64,000 bases of DNA from Asticcacaulis sp. UBA2476 (GTDB lineage: Bacteria; Pseudomonadota; Alphaproteobacteria; Caulobacterales; Caulobacteraceae), in assembly GCA_002342035.1 (NCBI GenBank), contig DDPE01000078.1, positions 1 through 64,000 on the forward strand. Direction: 5' to 3'. Below are positions 46,359-54,227 of the stretch, one piece after another. The first letter of the stretch is position 1. The number at the start of each line of letters is the position of its first letter. Made by a program: the position numbers and the translations under genes. The notes below the pieces were generated by a model. That model searched no databases. It was not told the DNA's origin and saw only the letters and a list, made by a program, of their open reading frames with translations.

Positions 46359-47651
46359 ATGACCCAAACTACCAATCCCGCTAAAATTACCGTCGGCGAT
46401 AAGGTCATAGATTTGCCGGTACAAAAGGGCACGCTGGGCCCTGATGTGATCGACATTCGTAAACTGTACGCTGAATCTGACGCCTTTACCTACGATCCGG
46501 GCTTTACCTCCACGGCTTCCTGCGAGTCCAAGATCACCTTTATCGATGGCGATAAGGGTATATTGCTGCACCGCGGTTATCCGATTGATCAACTGGCTGA
46601 AAAATCAAACTTCATAGAAACCTGCTATTTGTTGCTGCACGGCGAACTGCCATCAGCGGCAGCGTTTGAAGAGTTTGAGACGACCATCACCCGTCACACC
46701 ATGTTGCATGAGCAATTCGACCGCTTCTTCTCCGGCTTCCGCAGAGACGCTCACCCTATGGCGATCATGACGGGTGCCGTTGGTGCCCTGTCGGCATTTT
46801 ACCACGACAGCCTTGATATTCAGGATGAAAAGCAGCGCGAAATTTCAGCACATCGCCTGATCGCGAAAATGCCGACGATTGCGGCCCGTGCCTATAAGTA
46901 CAGCGTCGGTCAACCCTTTGTTTATCCAAAGAACGACCTGTCCTATTCAGAAAACTTCCTGCGCATGTGCTTTGCCGTGCCGGCCGAAGATTATGAAGTG
47001 AACCCGATTCTAGCCAAGGCTATGGATCGCATCTTCATCCTCCATGCTGATCATGAACAGAACGCTTCGACCTCTACGGTACGTCTAGCAGGGTCTTCGG
47101 GTGCAAACCCGTTTGCCTGCATTGCCGCTGGCATCGCCTGCCTGTGGGGACCGTCTCATGGTGGTGCTAACGAAGAAGCGCTCAACATGCTCAAGGAAAT
47201 TGGCACGGTCGATAAGATCCCTGAGTTCATCCAGGGCGTCAAAGACCGTAAGTACAAGCTGATGGGCTTTGGTCACCGCGTCTATAAGAACTACGATCCA
47301 CGCGCCAAGGTGATGCAGACGACCTGTCATGAAGTCTTGAGCGCTGTCGGTGATCCGAACGATCCACTGCTTCAGGTTGCCCGCGAACTGGAACGCATCG
47401 CGCTCTCGGATGAGTATTTCGTGTCACGCAAGCTTTACCCGAATATCGACTTCTATTCAGGTATCACCCTGTCGGCCATGGGCTTCCCGACCACCATGTT
47501 CACCGTGCTGTTTGCCCTGGCCCGCACCGTGGGCTGGATCGCTCAATGGAAAGAGATGATTGAGGACCCATCGCAAAAGATCGGCCGTCCGCGTCAGCTC
47601 TATACAGGTTCAGCACAACGTGATTTTGTGCCATTATCACAGCGCACTTAA
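46359..47651 (+). CDS. gltA: Citrate synthase (type II)
   Basis: This 430-residue TCA-cycle enzyme has catalytic blocks LHADHEQNASTSTVRLAGSS, LWGPSHGGANEEALNML (His) and MGFGHRVYKNYDPRAKVM (His). The C-terminal RPRQLYTGSAQRDFV is typical of hexameric Gram-negative enzymes. The ATG at 46359 has AGAGGTGA eight bases upstream. The GTG at 46347 lies inside that RBS and was rejected. Confidence 0.97.
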   Translation: MTQTTNPAKITVGDKVIDLPVQKGTLGPDVIDIRKLYAESDAFTYDPGFTSTASCESKITFIDGDKGILLHRGYPIDQLAEKSNFIETCYLLLHGELPSAAAFEEFETTITRHTMLHEQFDRFFSGFRRDAHPMAIMTGAVGALSAFYHDSLDIQDEKQREISAHRLIAKMPTIAARAYKYSVGQPFVYPKNDLSYSENFLRMCFAVPAEDYEVNPILAKAMDRIFILHADHEQNASTSTVRLAGSSGANPFACIAAGIACLWGPSHGGANEEALNMLKEIGTVDKIPEFIQGVKDRKYKLMGFGHRVYKNYDPRAKVMQTTCHEVLSAVGDPNDPLLQVARELERIALSDEYFVSRKLYPNIDFYSGITLSAMGFPTTMFTVLFALARTVGWIAQWKEMIEDPSQKIGRPRQLYTGSAQRDFVPLSQRT

Positions 47652-47663
47652 TCGAACCATTTA

Positions 47664-47969
47664 CTAATGTTGAAGAAAGCGCTCCGTACTTACGGGGCGC
47701 TTTTTGCTGGGTAATAGTCCGTTCAATATTCCATACCTACACGCTTTTATTGTGTCTATACGGCGCGACCTCTCACAGATGGCATCGAGGCGAAGCGAGA
47801 TCAGATCACGCCCCTCAAAATCTTCCAACTGCACTTCTATACCGCTCAATTCTTTTAGTTCGCGTTCCTGACCAAATTTCAGAGTGTGATCGATGCGTTT
47901 ACGCTGCCCGCGGTCGATGGCGCCAATGATCTCATTTGGCTCATATAGCCGAGGCTCAGACGACGACAT
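47664..47969 (-). CDS. Hypothetical protein, uncertain
   Basis: This is a 101-residue open frame of normal amino-acid composition and no recognised family (EPNEIIGAIDRGQRKRID, VQLEDFEGRDLIS). It starts 23 nt after the stop of the 48211-47993 frame on the same strand, and its 3' end runs through the gltA terminator. No RBS is obvious. It could be a real accessory gene or a remnant. Confidence 0.3.
   Translation of the reverse strand: MSSSEPRLYEPNEIIGAIDRGQRKRIDHTLKFGQERELKELSGIEVQLEDFEGRDLISLRLDAICERSRRIDTIKACRYGILNGLLPSKKRPVSTERFLQH
47676..47705 (+). terminator. Rho-independent terminator of gltA
   Basis: Arms AAAGCGC-TCCG and CGGG-GCGCTTT enclose a six-base loop and are followed by TTTTT, 25 nt after the gltA stop. 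Confidence 0.85.
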
Positions 47970-47992
47970 TGATTCCGTAGGCTTCGGGGCAT

Positions 47993-48202
47993 TTAACAGT
48001 GCCCGCTCACAATCTCCGACAGTAACCGCCTTTTGGCAGACTTCTCATCCTTGCCAAGGGAAACGACCTTGATACGCGCCTTGCTCTTAAGTTCGGGAAA
48101 CCCAGTCCAAGCGTATTCGGGTATCGGCCGCTTTATCTTATAAGCTGATCCGACCTCGACCATATATTCAGGAAGATTTGGATTTGCCTTGGGCCTGCCC
48201 AT
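47993..48202 (-). pseudogene. Possible N-terminal fragment of a phage-type integrase
   Basis: This short frame of about 69 residues starts MGRPKANPNLPEYMVEVG and continues AYKIKRP and VVSLGKDEKSAKRRLL. The order (basic RPK start, NLP, aromatic strand, LGKDExxA) resembles the arm-binding N-terminus of tyrosine integrases. The rest of an integrase is absent, so I call it a remnant. The resemblance is weak and from memory. No convincing RBS was found. Confidence 0.3.
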
Positions 48203-48211
48203 ATGTATCAT

Positions 48212-48577
48212 GGTATGTATCGAATACGGTCCACAATAGGCTAAATTTTCTTAATGTTTTTGAAAAATATAGAGAAAAAAGAAAGTGGCTGAGATTTGCG
48301 CGCGAGTTTAGAACACTTTGTTTAGCCCCAGATAGAATTCTTAAAGAACAACTTGAGGCAATACGGCGCGATGAGTTCGGCTGGTTGCGTCGAACGGGTA
48401 CATAAGGGCACAACTCATCTTTATCGTCCTATAGATGATCTCAATTAATTCAATTTTGAGAGAAATAAACTGCGATCTGGAGGTAGCTGAGGAGATCGAT
48501 TTATAAGTTGAGCACGCGACGCTCGGCGTCCCACTTCCGGCGGGCGTCTTTCTATGCATCCCCCTGAACTGCTGAGA
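48212..48577. other. Gene-poor accessory stretch
   Basis: No confident gene was found here. A plus-strand frame of 75 codons (48178-48405) with a charged, helical C-terminal half (FEKYREKRKWLRFAREFR, ILKEQLEAIRRDEFGWLRR) crosses it. That frame has no RBS or recognised family and overlaps the integrase-like fragment on the other strand. Base composition is more AT-rich than in neighbouring genes. Confidence 0.3.
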
Positions 48578-48880
48578 TCATTGCAGTTTCTCAAGCTCTT
48601 TCACTCGGCTTTTAAGTGACGTCAAAAGGCACTCACGATGCTTAACTTTGAAGGCGCACAGGGCGCGCTTGCGCATCCAATCGGCCTGATCCTCACTAAC
48701 GCGCTGCGGCAGCCGAAATAAAGAGTTCATAGACCCGCCGGTCCAGTTGAAGCAATTCAGGGTCTGAACAGGTCAAATGATCCGACGCATACAAAGGCCG
48801 CTCACAATCCGTCGCATATTGCGCCATGGGCGGGGAACGGGACTAGCCGTAAGGATCATCAGGGTGACTGCGAAGAACAT
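48578..48880 (-). pseudogene. LprI/DUF1311-like exported protein, broken by two frameshifts
   Basis: Three segments read like one gene. A signal peptide starts at 48880 (MFFAVTLMILTASPVP, RBS AGGATG just upstream). Then in another frame 48827-48699 gives DCERPLYASDHLTCSDPELL and LDRRVYELF. Then back in the first frame to the stop at 48578 come SEDQADWMRKRALC and KHREC, ending SRVKELEKL. Together they follow the LprI/DUF1311 pattern (C..P....D..TC..PeL..LDrrv, then Q..W...R..C....C....). The two frame changes compensate, so both assembly errors and a true pseudogene are possible. Confidence 0.6.
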
Positions 48881-48940
48881 ATTCATCCTTTAAAGGTTTG
48901 CAGTTTATAATACTGCCCGTCCCCTTTGCAGCGAGGCAAG

Positions 48941-49612
48941 ATGGATTTTCTTAAAATCTTACGCTCTCTAGAAGAGTTTCTGTACGAGGTTATTACCTGG
49001 CTGGTATTCTATCCGCGTACGCTGTGGCGGGTGCTACGGCACCCTTTGGCCACCAGCGCCTATGCCCAATCGCAGGTAGATGACACGCCTGAAAATCCGT
49101 TTTCCGACAGCATAAGCCCCCCGCTGTTTCTGATGCTGACGGTGATGATACTCCAAATCATAGTCATCGCCATGCACGATACCGGTGCCACCCTCTCCAA
49201 TCCCCTGGCTCAACTGATCTTTGGAAATGAGCAGTACCGCCTCGTTTATCTGTCCGTCGCCTATTGCCTCTGGCCGCTGATATATGCCGCCGGGGCATTG
49301 CGGCGCTCTGGAAAGCCGCTCAATCGGGAAACCCTTCGCGGGCCTTTTTTCGCTCAGTGCTTTCTGGTGGCGCCCTTTGCTTTCGGCCTCAATGTCAGCG
49401 TCGTTTTCATGCACACGGGCGGCGATATCGGGGCGTTATTCGGCTTCATTTTACTTTTGGTCTCGTTGATCTGGTACATCGCCACGCAGACATTGTGGAT
49501 ACGCACAGAACTGAACTATTCCACGACCCGAAGCTTTGGATTGGGCCTATGGCATTTTGTTTTGGGCGCAGGCTTTAACGCGGTGATATCCTATGTCTTA
49601 AGAACGTTCTGA
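48941..49612 (+). CDS. Polytopic membrane protein of unknown function
   Basis: The 223-residue product has an amphipathic N-terminus (FLKILRSLEEFLYEVITWLVFYPRT) followed by about five hydrophobic segments. I do not recognise a firm family; the overall plan is reminiscent of Yip1-like permeases. The ATG at 48941 follows GAGG by four bases; an in-frame TTG at 48926 is rejected. It is the first gene of the plus-strand exported-protein run and diverges from the LprI-like pseudogene. Confidence 0.75.
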   Translation: MDFLKILRSLEEFLYEVITWLVFYPRTLWRVLRHPLATSAYAQSQVDDTPENPFSDSISPPLFLMLTVMILQIIVIAMHDTGATLSNPLAQLIFGNEQYRLVYLSVAYCLWPLIYAAGALRRSGKPLNRETLRGPFFAQCFLVAPFAFGLNVSVVFMHTGGDIGALFGFILLLVSLIWYIATQTLWIRTELNYSTTRSFGLGLWHFVLGAGFNAVISYVLRTF

Positions 49613-49667
49613 GCGCCGCGATATCGCCATCATCATCGCGTAACTGCACGGCATCAGGAGTTGTGTC

Positions 49668-50279
49668 ATGCTTACCCGCCGCCATATTATTCGCCTCCCC
49701 GCCATTGCCGCTTTGGCCTCGCCCGCGATGGCTTTAGCAGAGCAGGCACCTGATCACACGTCGATAATAACCACCGCCCGACTGGCCCTGCAGCGTCACC
49801 GCGCGCAGGTCATCCAGATGGATCGCATTGGTATCGCTGATTTCAGCCAACCCTCCTCACGGCCACGGTTTCACATTCTGGATGTCAATTCCGGGCGCCT
49901 CCACAGCGTTCTGGTCGCGCACGGTAAAGGCTCCGACCCTGCCCATACCGGCTGGCTAAAGTCGTTTTCTAACCTGCCCGGCTCAGAAGCCACTTCCAAA
50001 GGGGCATTTCTGACCGCCGATGCCTATACCGGAAAGCATGGCTGGTCACGTCGGTTGGCAGGCCTGGACCCGGACAATTCCAACGCGTTTTCGCGCGCCA
50101 TTGTCATCCATAGCGCCTGGTATGTGAACGAAGATATGGCCCGCGCCGGTAAGCTGGGGCGTAGTCAGGGATGCTTTGCCTTTTCGAAAAAAGACCATAC
50201 GGCGATTATGGACTTACTAGGCCCTGGCAGCCTGATTATCTCTGCGATAGCTGACACGAAAAGACCACAATTCACATAA
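49668..50279 (+). CDS. Murein L,D-transpeptidase catalytic-domain (YkuD_2) protein
   Basis: The 203-residue exported protein begins with a twin-arginine-like signal (RRHIIRLPAIAALASPAMALA). FHILDVNSGRL, SVLVAHGKGSDP, IVIHSAWYVNEDMARAGKLGRSQGCFAF match the YkuD_2 subfamily of L,D-transpeptidases, with the catalytic Cys in GRSQGCFA and His in IVIHSAWY. These proteins act on peptidoglycan peptide stems or related envelope substrates; the exact reaction is not known from sequence. Confidence 0.87.
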   Translation: MLTRRHIIRLPAIAALASPAMALAEQAPDHTSIITTARLALQRHRAQVIQMDRIGIADFSQPSSRPRFHILDVNSGRLHSVLVAHGKGSDPAHTGWLKSFSNLPGSEATSKGAFLTADAYTGKHGWSRRLAGLDPDNSNAFSRAIVIHSAWYVNEDMARAGKLGRSQGCFAFSKKDHTAIMDLLGPGSLIISAIADTKRPQFT

Positions 50280-50385
50280 TCGTGTTTTTAAATTGGCCCT
50301 GAAATATGCAATCTCATGTAGCATATTTATACGCCTCTTGGTTGATTTAGTTAATCCATAGTTCTCGCAAATATCGCGGTATTCC

Positions 50386-50577
50386 ATGCTTAAGCCATTT
50401 ATTGTCGCGGCTTGCCTCCCGGCATTGCCGCTGAGTGCCTCCGTTGCCGTTGCACAACCCACTGATACCGTCACGACCTTGCGCTTGAATGCGGGCCAAT
50501 CGTCTCAGGATATTCGCGGCACTGTCGTCGATAAGGCGTATCGTAGCCGTATTGGTATTCTGGAGCCCAAACGATGA
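50386..50577 (+). CDS. Small exported hypothetical protein
   Basis: This 63-residue product has a signal peptide (MLKPFIVAACLPALPLSASVAVA) and a short mature part (TTLRLNAGQSSQDIRGTVVD). The mature start resembles the opening strand of a group of exported beta-sandwich proteins, which would make this a truncated one; that is a guess. Its stop overlaps the next start (ATGA), suggesting coupling with the META lipoprotein. Confidence 0.55.
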   Translation: MLKPFIVAACLPALPLSASVAVAQPTDTVTTLRLNAGQSSQDIRGTVVDKAYRSRIGILEPKR

Positions 50578-51044
50578 AACGCTTACTGTCCCTTGTGGGT
50601 GTGACCGCCCTTTTGGCGTTTACCGGCTGTACTTCGATGTCCGACAGTGCGTCCTCTTCCGGCACGTCACTGGCTGGTACGTCTCTGGCAGGCACGTCGT
50701 GGCAACTGGTGTCTTTCACCTCGTCTGATGATGCGATCGGCGTCATTAAACCTAGCTCGGCCGACCAGTACACGGTCAGCTTCGGCACAGACGGCACGGC
50801 GGCCCTTAAATTTGACTGCAATCGCGGCAGCGGCACCTGGCAGGCCAGTCCGTCCGGTGACGGCGGCAGCCTGACGTTTGGCCCCATTGGCACGACCCGA
50901 ATGATGTGCCCGCCGGGGCCGCTGGATGCCCGTCTGCCGCGCGACACCGAGTTTGTTCGTACGTACCGCCTTGTCGACGGTCAGCTAAACTTGAACCTGA
51001 TGGCCGATGGCGGAACTTACAGCTGGGCGCGGGTTACACCTTAG
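50574..51044 (+). CDS. META-domain (HslJ-like) lipoprotein
   Basis: The 156-residue protein has a lipobox (LLAFTGC, Cys19), a Ser-rich linker with a perfect short repeat (GTSLA twice, then GTSW), and a META domain. The latter runs from GTSWQLVSF through FDCNRGSGTW, TRMMCPPG and FVRTYRLVDGQLNL. META/HslJ domains occur in envelope proteins, linked in some bacteria to heat or antibiotic tolerance. The repeat at 50661-50700 looks like a recent in-frame duplication. Confidence 0.85.
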   Translation: MKRLLSLVGVTALLAFTGCTSMSDSASSSGTSLAGTSLAGTSWQLVSFTSSDDAIGVIKPSSADQYTVSFGTDGTAALKFDCNRGSGTWQASPSGDGGSLTFGPIGTTRMMCPPGPLDARLPRDTEFVRTYRLVDGQLNLNLMADGGTYSWARVTP

Positions 51045-51059
51045 ACTGTGCGGGGGGAT

Positions 51060-52028
51060 ATGCGTTTAGTTCTGGCCATTATGGCGACGCTTATGATGTG
51101 TGGGTTGGCTCAGGCGCAGGGGGCCAAGGTCTCTTCGCCCGTGGAACTGGCGCGCCAGGCGGATCAGCTTAAGCCCGGCCAGTGGGTTTGGGCCCCCGAT
51201 ATCGCACCCAAAGGCCCGATTTTGGTCTATGTCGATTTGTCGACACAGGTCGCCACGGTTTACCGCAATGGCGTGCGCATCGGGGTCAGCACCGTATCGA
51301 CAGGAAAACCCGGTCATGAAACACCGACCGGGGTGTTCACCATCCTGCAAAAAGACGCCAACCACCACTCAAGCAAATATAATAACGCGCCCATGCCGTT
51401 TCAGCAGCGCCTGACCTGGGACGGGGTTGCGCTGCACGCCGGTGGCCTGCCCGGCTATCCGGAAAGTCACGGCTGTGTGCATCTGCCCTATGCGTTTGCC
51501 AAGTCGCTTTTTGTGACCACCGACCTTGGTGCGACCGTCATTGTCGCCGGCAATGCCAGCCATCCGGTCAGCACGGGCGGCGGGCAGGTCATCGCGCCAT
51601 CGGCAGCCGCCACCGGGGCTACCGGCGATTACTGGACACCGGAGAAATCGCCGTGGGGGCCGGTCACCATCATCCTGTCGCGCTCGGATCAGCAGGCAGT
51701 GGTTCTGCGTAATGGTATCGAAATTGGCCGCTCACACGTCGCCCTGCCTGCCGATGATGAAGCAACCCATGTTCTGACGCTTAGTTCTGACGCCAGTGGC
51801 AAGACACAGTGGATCTATGCCGAGGTGGCGGGTCATACCGATGAAGCGGGCCGTGTGGTTGATGAGGCGGCCCGTAACCGCGTTCAGATACCACCGGACT
51901 TTTACGCCAAGGTCTCAGCCATTCTGCAACCGGGGGCCACGCTGCTGGTGACCGGCGCACCACTTGATACCGGGTCAACCGGCAAAAAGCTGACGGTGCT
52001 TACCGGAGACAGTGCCGCCGGTTCCTGA
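51060..52028 (+). CDS. L,D-transpeptidase (YkuD/ErfK family)
   Basis: This is a 322-residue exported enzyme with a signal peptide (MRLVLAIMATLMMCGLAQA). The YkuD domain (about 55-175) contains TGKPGHETPTGVFTI and HAGGLPGYPESHGCVHLP with the catalytic His and Cys. A second domain (about 185-320; TIILSRSDQQAVVLRNGIEIG) repeats the first-strand pattern of YkuD without a catalytic Cys. It probably remodels peptidoglycan cross-links. The ATG at 51060 directly follows GGGGGGAT; the GTG at 51048 is rejected. Confidence 0.92.
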   Translation: MRLVLAIMATLMMCGLAQAQGAKVSSPVELARQADQLKPGQWVWAPDIAPKGPILVYVDLSTQVATVYRNGVRIGVSTVSTGKPGHETPTGVFTILQKDANHHSSKYNNAPMPFQQRLTWDGVALHAGGLPGYPESHGCVHLPYAFAKSLFVTTDLGATVIVAGNASHPVSTGGGQVIAPSAAATGATGDYWTPEKSPWGPVTIILSRSDQQAVVLRNGIEIGRSHVALPADDEATHVLTLSSDASGKTQWIYAEVAGHTDEAGRVVDEAARNRVQIPPDFYAKVSAILQPGATLLVTGAPLDTGSTGKKLTVLTGDSAAGS

Positions 52029-52061
52029 GGCCAAAAACATTTGAATTAAAGGAAAACGATA

Positions 52062-52871
52062 ATGAAAACGACCTTAAAAGCCTTCGCCTGTATCGCCGCC
52101 CTTGCGATCGCTACACCCGTCGTTGCGGCCGCCCCCTACGATGTGCGCGACCTTCAAGGGGCCCGTGCCGCCGGTGGCGAAAGCACGCTAATGTCACGCG
52201 GCTATGTCCACATCAAAACCCGTAAGGACTACGACACATCATGGTCTTACTGGTGGAACGCCAGCCATAAACAGTGCCTGATGGTGGGGACGATGGATGG
52301 TCACTATGAGCATGTCGATTCCACCTCATCTTCTGACTGCAACCAAAAAGACGGGGACGGCACGGCAGCGGCCGTCGCGGCAGCCGCCATTATCGGGGCC
52401 GCTATTCTGGCTCACAATGCCCACGACCACAAAGAGCGTAAGCATGAACAGGATGAACGCTCCGAAGCCGATTTTGACGCTGGTTTCAGGGACGGCCAAT
52501 ATCATCACCCCTATACGCCGCAGGGGCGCAGCGACCGCTATGCCGATGGCTATGAAGCAGGTACCCGCGAACGCGACAATAATTCATCGCATCGCTACAG
52601 CGACAGCAACAATTCCCGCCGCTATGTCGAAACCACACCTTATCGGCCGTCAGGTAATGCCGGTTTCAGCGACCTTCAGGGCGCCCGTGCTGCCGGTGCC
52701 GACAGCACCTTATCCAGCCGCGGCTACAGCAATGTCGATGGCTTCAAGGAGGGCTATACGGCCTATACCATCTGGTACAATCGCTCGACCCACCAGTGCG
52801 TGCAGATGGCCGTAGCCGATGGCCGGGTCGACAGCATTGTCGATATCCAGACCCATCCGAAATGCCGATAA
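52062..52871 (+). CDS. Exported protein with two copies of a DLQGARAAG repeat domain
   Basis: The 269-residue product has a signal peptide (cleavage near VAAA/PYD) and two related domains (about 29-94 and 205-269). Each reads DLQGARAAGxxSTLxSRGY, then a Trp/Tyr-rich strand, an Asn-x-(S/T)-x-x-QC motif, a DG turn and a closing Cys. Between them lie a Gly/Ala-rich hydrophobic segment (about 99-118), a His/Lys/Glu-rich stretch and Asp/Tyr/Arg-rich DAGFRDGQY and YADGYEAGTRER motifs. The function is unknown. The paired cysteines in each unit could form disulfides in the periplasm. Confidence 0.8.
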   Translation: MKTTLKAFACIAALAIATPVVAAAPYDVRDLQGARAAGGESTLMSRGYVHIKTRKDYDTSWSYWWNASHKQCLMVGTMDGHYEHVDSTSSSDCNQKDGDGTAAAVAAAAIIGAAILAHNAHDHKERKHEQDERSEADFDAGFRDGQYHHPYTPQGRSDRYADGYEAGTRERDNNSSHRYSDSNNSRRYVETTPYRPSGNAGFSDLQGARAAGADSTLSSRGYSNVDGFKEGYTAYTIWYNRSTHQCVQMAVADGRVDSIVDIQTHPKCR

Positions 52872-52921
52872 CCGACTGCCAATAGCCAAGTGCCGATAGC
52901 CAACCAACCGCCGGGGCTCAG

Positions 52922-53728
52922 ATGCGCCTGAAACTGACCTTATTAATGTCGTTAGCCGCCTTCGGGGTGTGGCAGGTGATCACTATTGGCGGCGGTCAGC
53001 TTATGGCGGGAGGTCAGAAAACATCGCTGGCTGAAATCGTAAGTACGGGCATAGGCTACAACTGGCTGGCGGCGATGGTCTTTGTGCTTCTGGTCGCCTA
53101 TGCCAGCGGGGCCAGATCGGTTGGCCTGACGGCCCCCGCGACCTCGCCCCTTAAGACCTTAAGTCTGTTGTGGCTGCCGCTGTTGTACCTTGTGGCTATG
53201 CTGTTAGTGGTGCTGGAAAACGGCTGGCCGCCGCAGTCCGTCATCCTGTTCACCCTGATCAACACGCTGATGGTCGGCGTCTCCGAAGAGGTCATGTGCC
53301 GGGGCGTGTTGTTCAAAGGCTTCCTGACACGTTTTACCATCTGGCCATCTCTTATATTGGCCAGCATATGCTTTGGTCTGATGCATGTCCTCAACGTCTT
53401 CATAACCGGGGACTTGTGGCCCGCCGTCCTACAGGCGTCAGCCGCCTTTATGTCCGGCTTTGGTTACATGGCTGTTCGGATCCGCACCCAATCGCTATGG
53501 CCGATGATCATCGTACACGGGCTGTGGGATTTTTTGGTGTTCATGGCCATGCCGACCCATTCAGCCACCGCTTCAACCCCGGCACCCGTTAACCCGCTGG
53601 CGCCCATGATGATTGCCTTACCCATGTTCCTCTACGGCCTTTACCTGCTGCGTAACACCCACCGTGACTATGGTTTCATGTCTGACACGGTTTCCAAGTC
53701 TTCACCATTGAAAGGACTACCCCTATGA
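52922..53728 (+). CDS. CPBP (CAAX/Abi) family intramembrane metalloprotease
   Basis: This 268-residue protein has about seven or eight transmembrane helices. The catalytic motifs are complete: EEVMCRG (EExxxR), CFGLMHVLNVF (FxxxH) and HGLWDFLV (HxxxD/N-type). Bacterial members include bacteriocin-immunity and sortase-linked types; the substrate is not predictable. The next gene overlaps its stop by 4 nt. Confidence 0.9.
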   Translation: MRLKLTLLMSLAAFGVWQVITIGGGQLMAGGQKTSLAEIVSTGIGYNWLAAMVFVLLVAYASGARSVGLTAPATSPLKTLSLLWLPLLYLVAMLLVVLENGWPPQSVILFTLINTLMVGVSEEVMCRGVLFKGFLTRFTIWPSLILASICFGLMHVLNVFITGDLWPAVLQASAAFMSGFGYMAVRIRTQSLWPMIIVHGLWDFLVFMAMPTHSATASTPAPVNPLAPMMIALPMFLYGLYLLRNTHRDYGFMSDTVSKSSPLKGLPL

Positions 53729-54204
53729 CCGCACTTACCAGCCTTTTACTGGCGCTTACGGCCGCAGCCTCCGGTGCCGGAGATTACGATGATCGCGGCG
53801 ATGACATTCAGCTCATGTGTTACGGCGAAGCCGAAACCACCGTCGCTGAAAACCATTCCGGCTTTGAATGGGATGACCGCAAGCATAAGTATGTCAGCAA
53901 ATCGTCAGTGGAAACCGGCAAAAGCCACTTTGACGCCGCCATCAACGTCTCCATTCACGACGATCAGGGCACCCTGCGCCTCCCCAAAACCATGGTGCCA
54001 CCCCTTCACGCCAGCAGCGATGATGGCTGGTGGACGATCGACAATCTGATGGTCGGGCACAACGAAATCCGCGGCCAGTTTCGCCTGAATGCACTGAACA
54101 AACCCAATCTGGTTATCAACCGCCGATCCGGCGTCATGACCATTGACGGCATGCTCAACTTTACCGGTCGCTGCGAAGCTGATGACGGCCATCGCCGTTT
54201 CTAA
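53725..54204 (+). CDS. Exported hypothetical protein
   Basis: The 159-residue product has a signal peptide (MTALTSLLLALTAAASGAG) and a mature beta-rich domain with two cysteines (QLMCYGEAE near the start, TGRCEADDG at the end) likely to form a disulfide. The later half (LMVGHNEIRGQFRLN, LVINRRSGVMTIDGMLNFTGRC) follows a pattern I have seen in small exported alphaproteobacterial proteins of unknown role. It is coupled to the CPBP gene by ATGA. Confidence 0.75.
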   Translation: MTALTSLLLALTAAASGAGDYDDRGDDIQLMCYGEAETTVAENHSGFEWDDRKHKYVSKSSVETGKSHFDAAINVSIHDDQGTLRLPKTMVPPLHASSDDGWWTIDNLMVGHNEIRGQFRLNALNKPNLVINRRSGVMTIDGMLNFTGRCEADDGHRRF

Positions 54205-54227
54205 TCCATCTTTCCAAGGGGGTCGCT

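Noticed and set aside
47676..47969. Treating the minus-strand frame at 47664 as a confident gene
   Set aside because: Its end runs through the gltA terminator, no RBS is visible and no family is recognised; it is listed only at low confidence.
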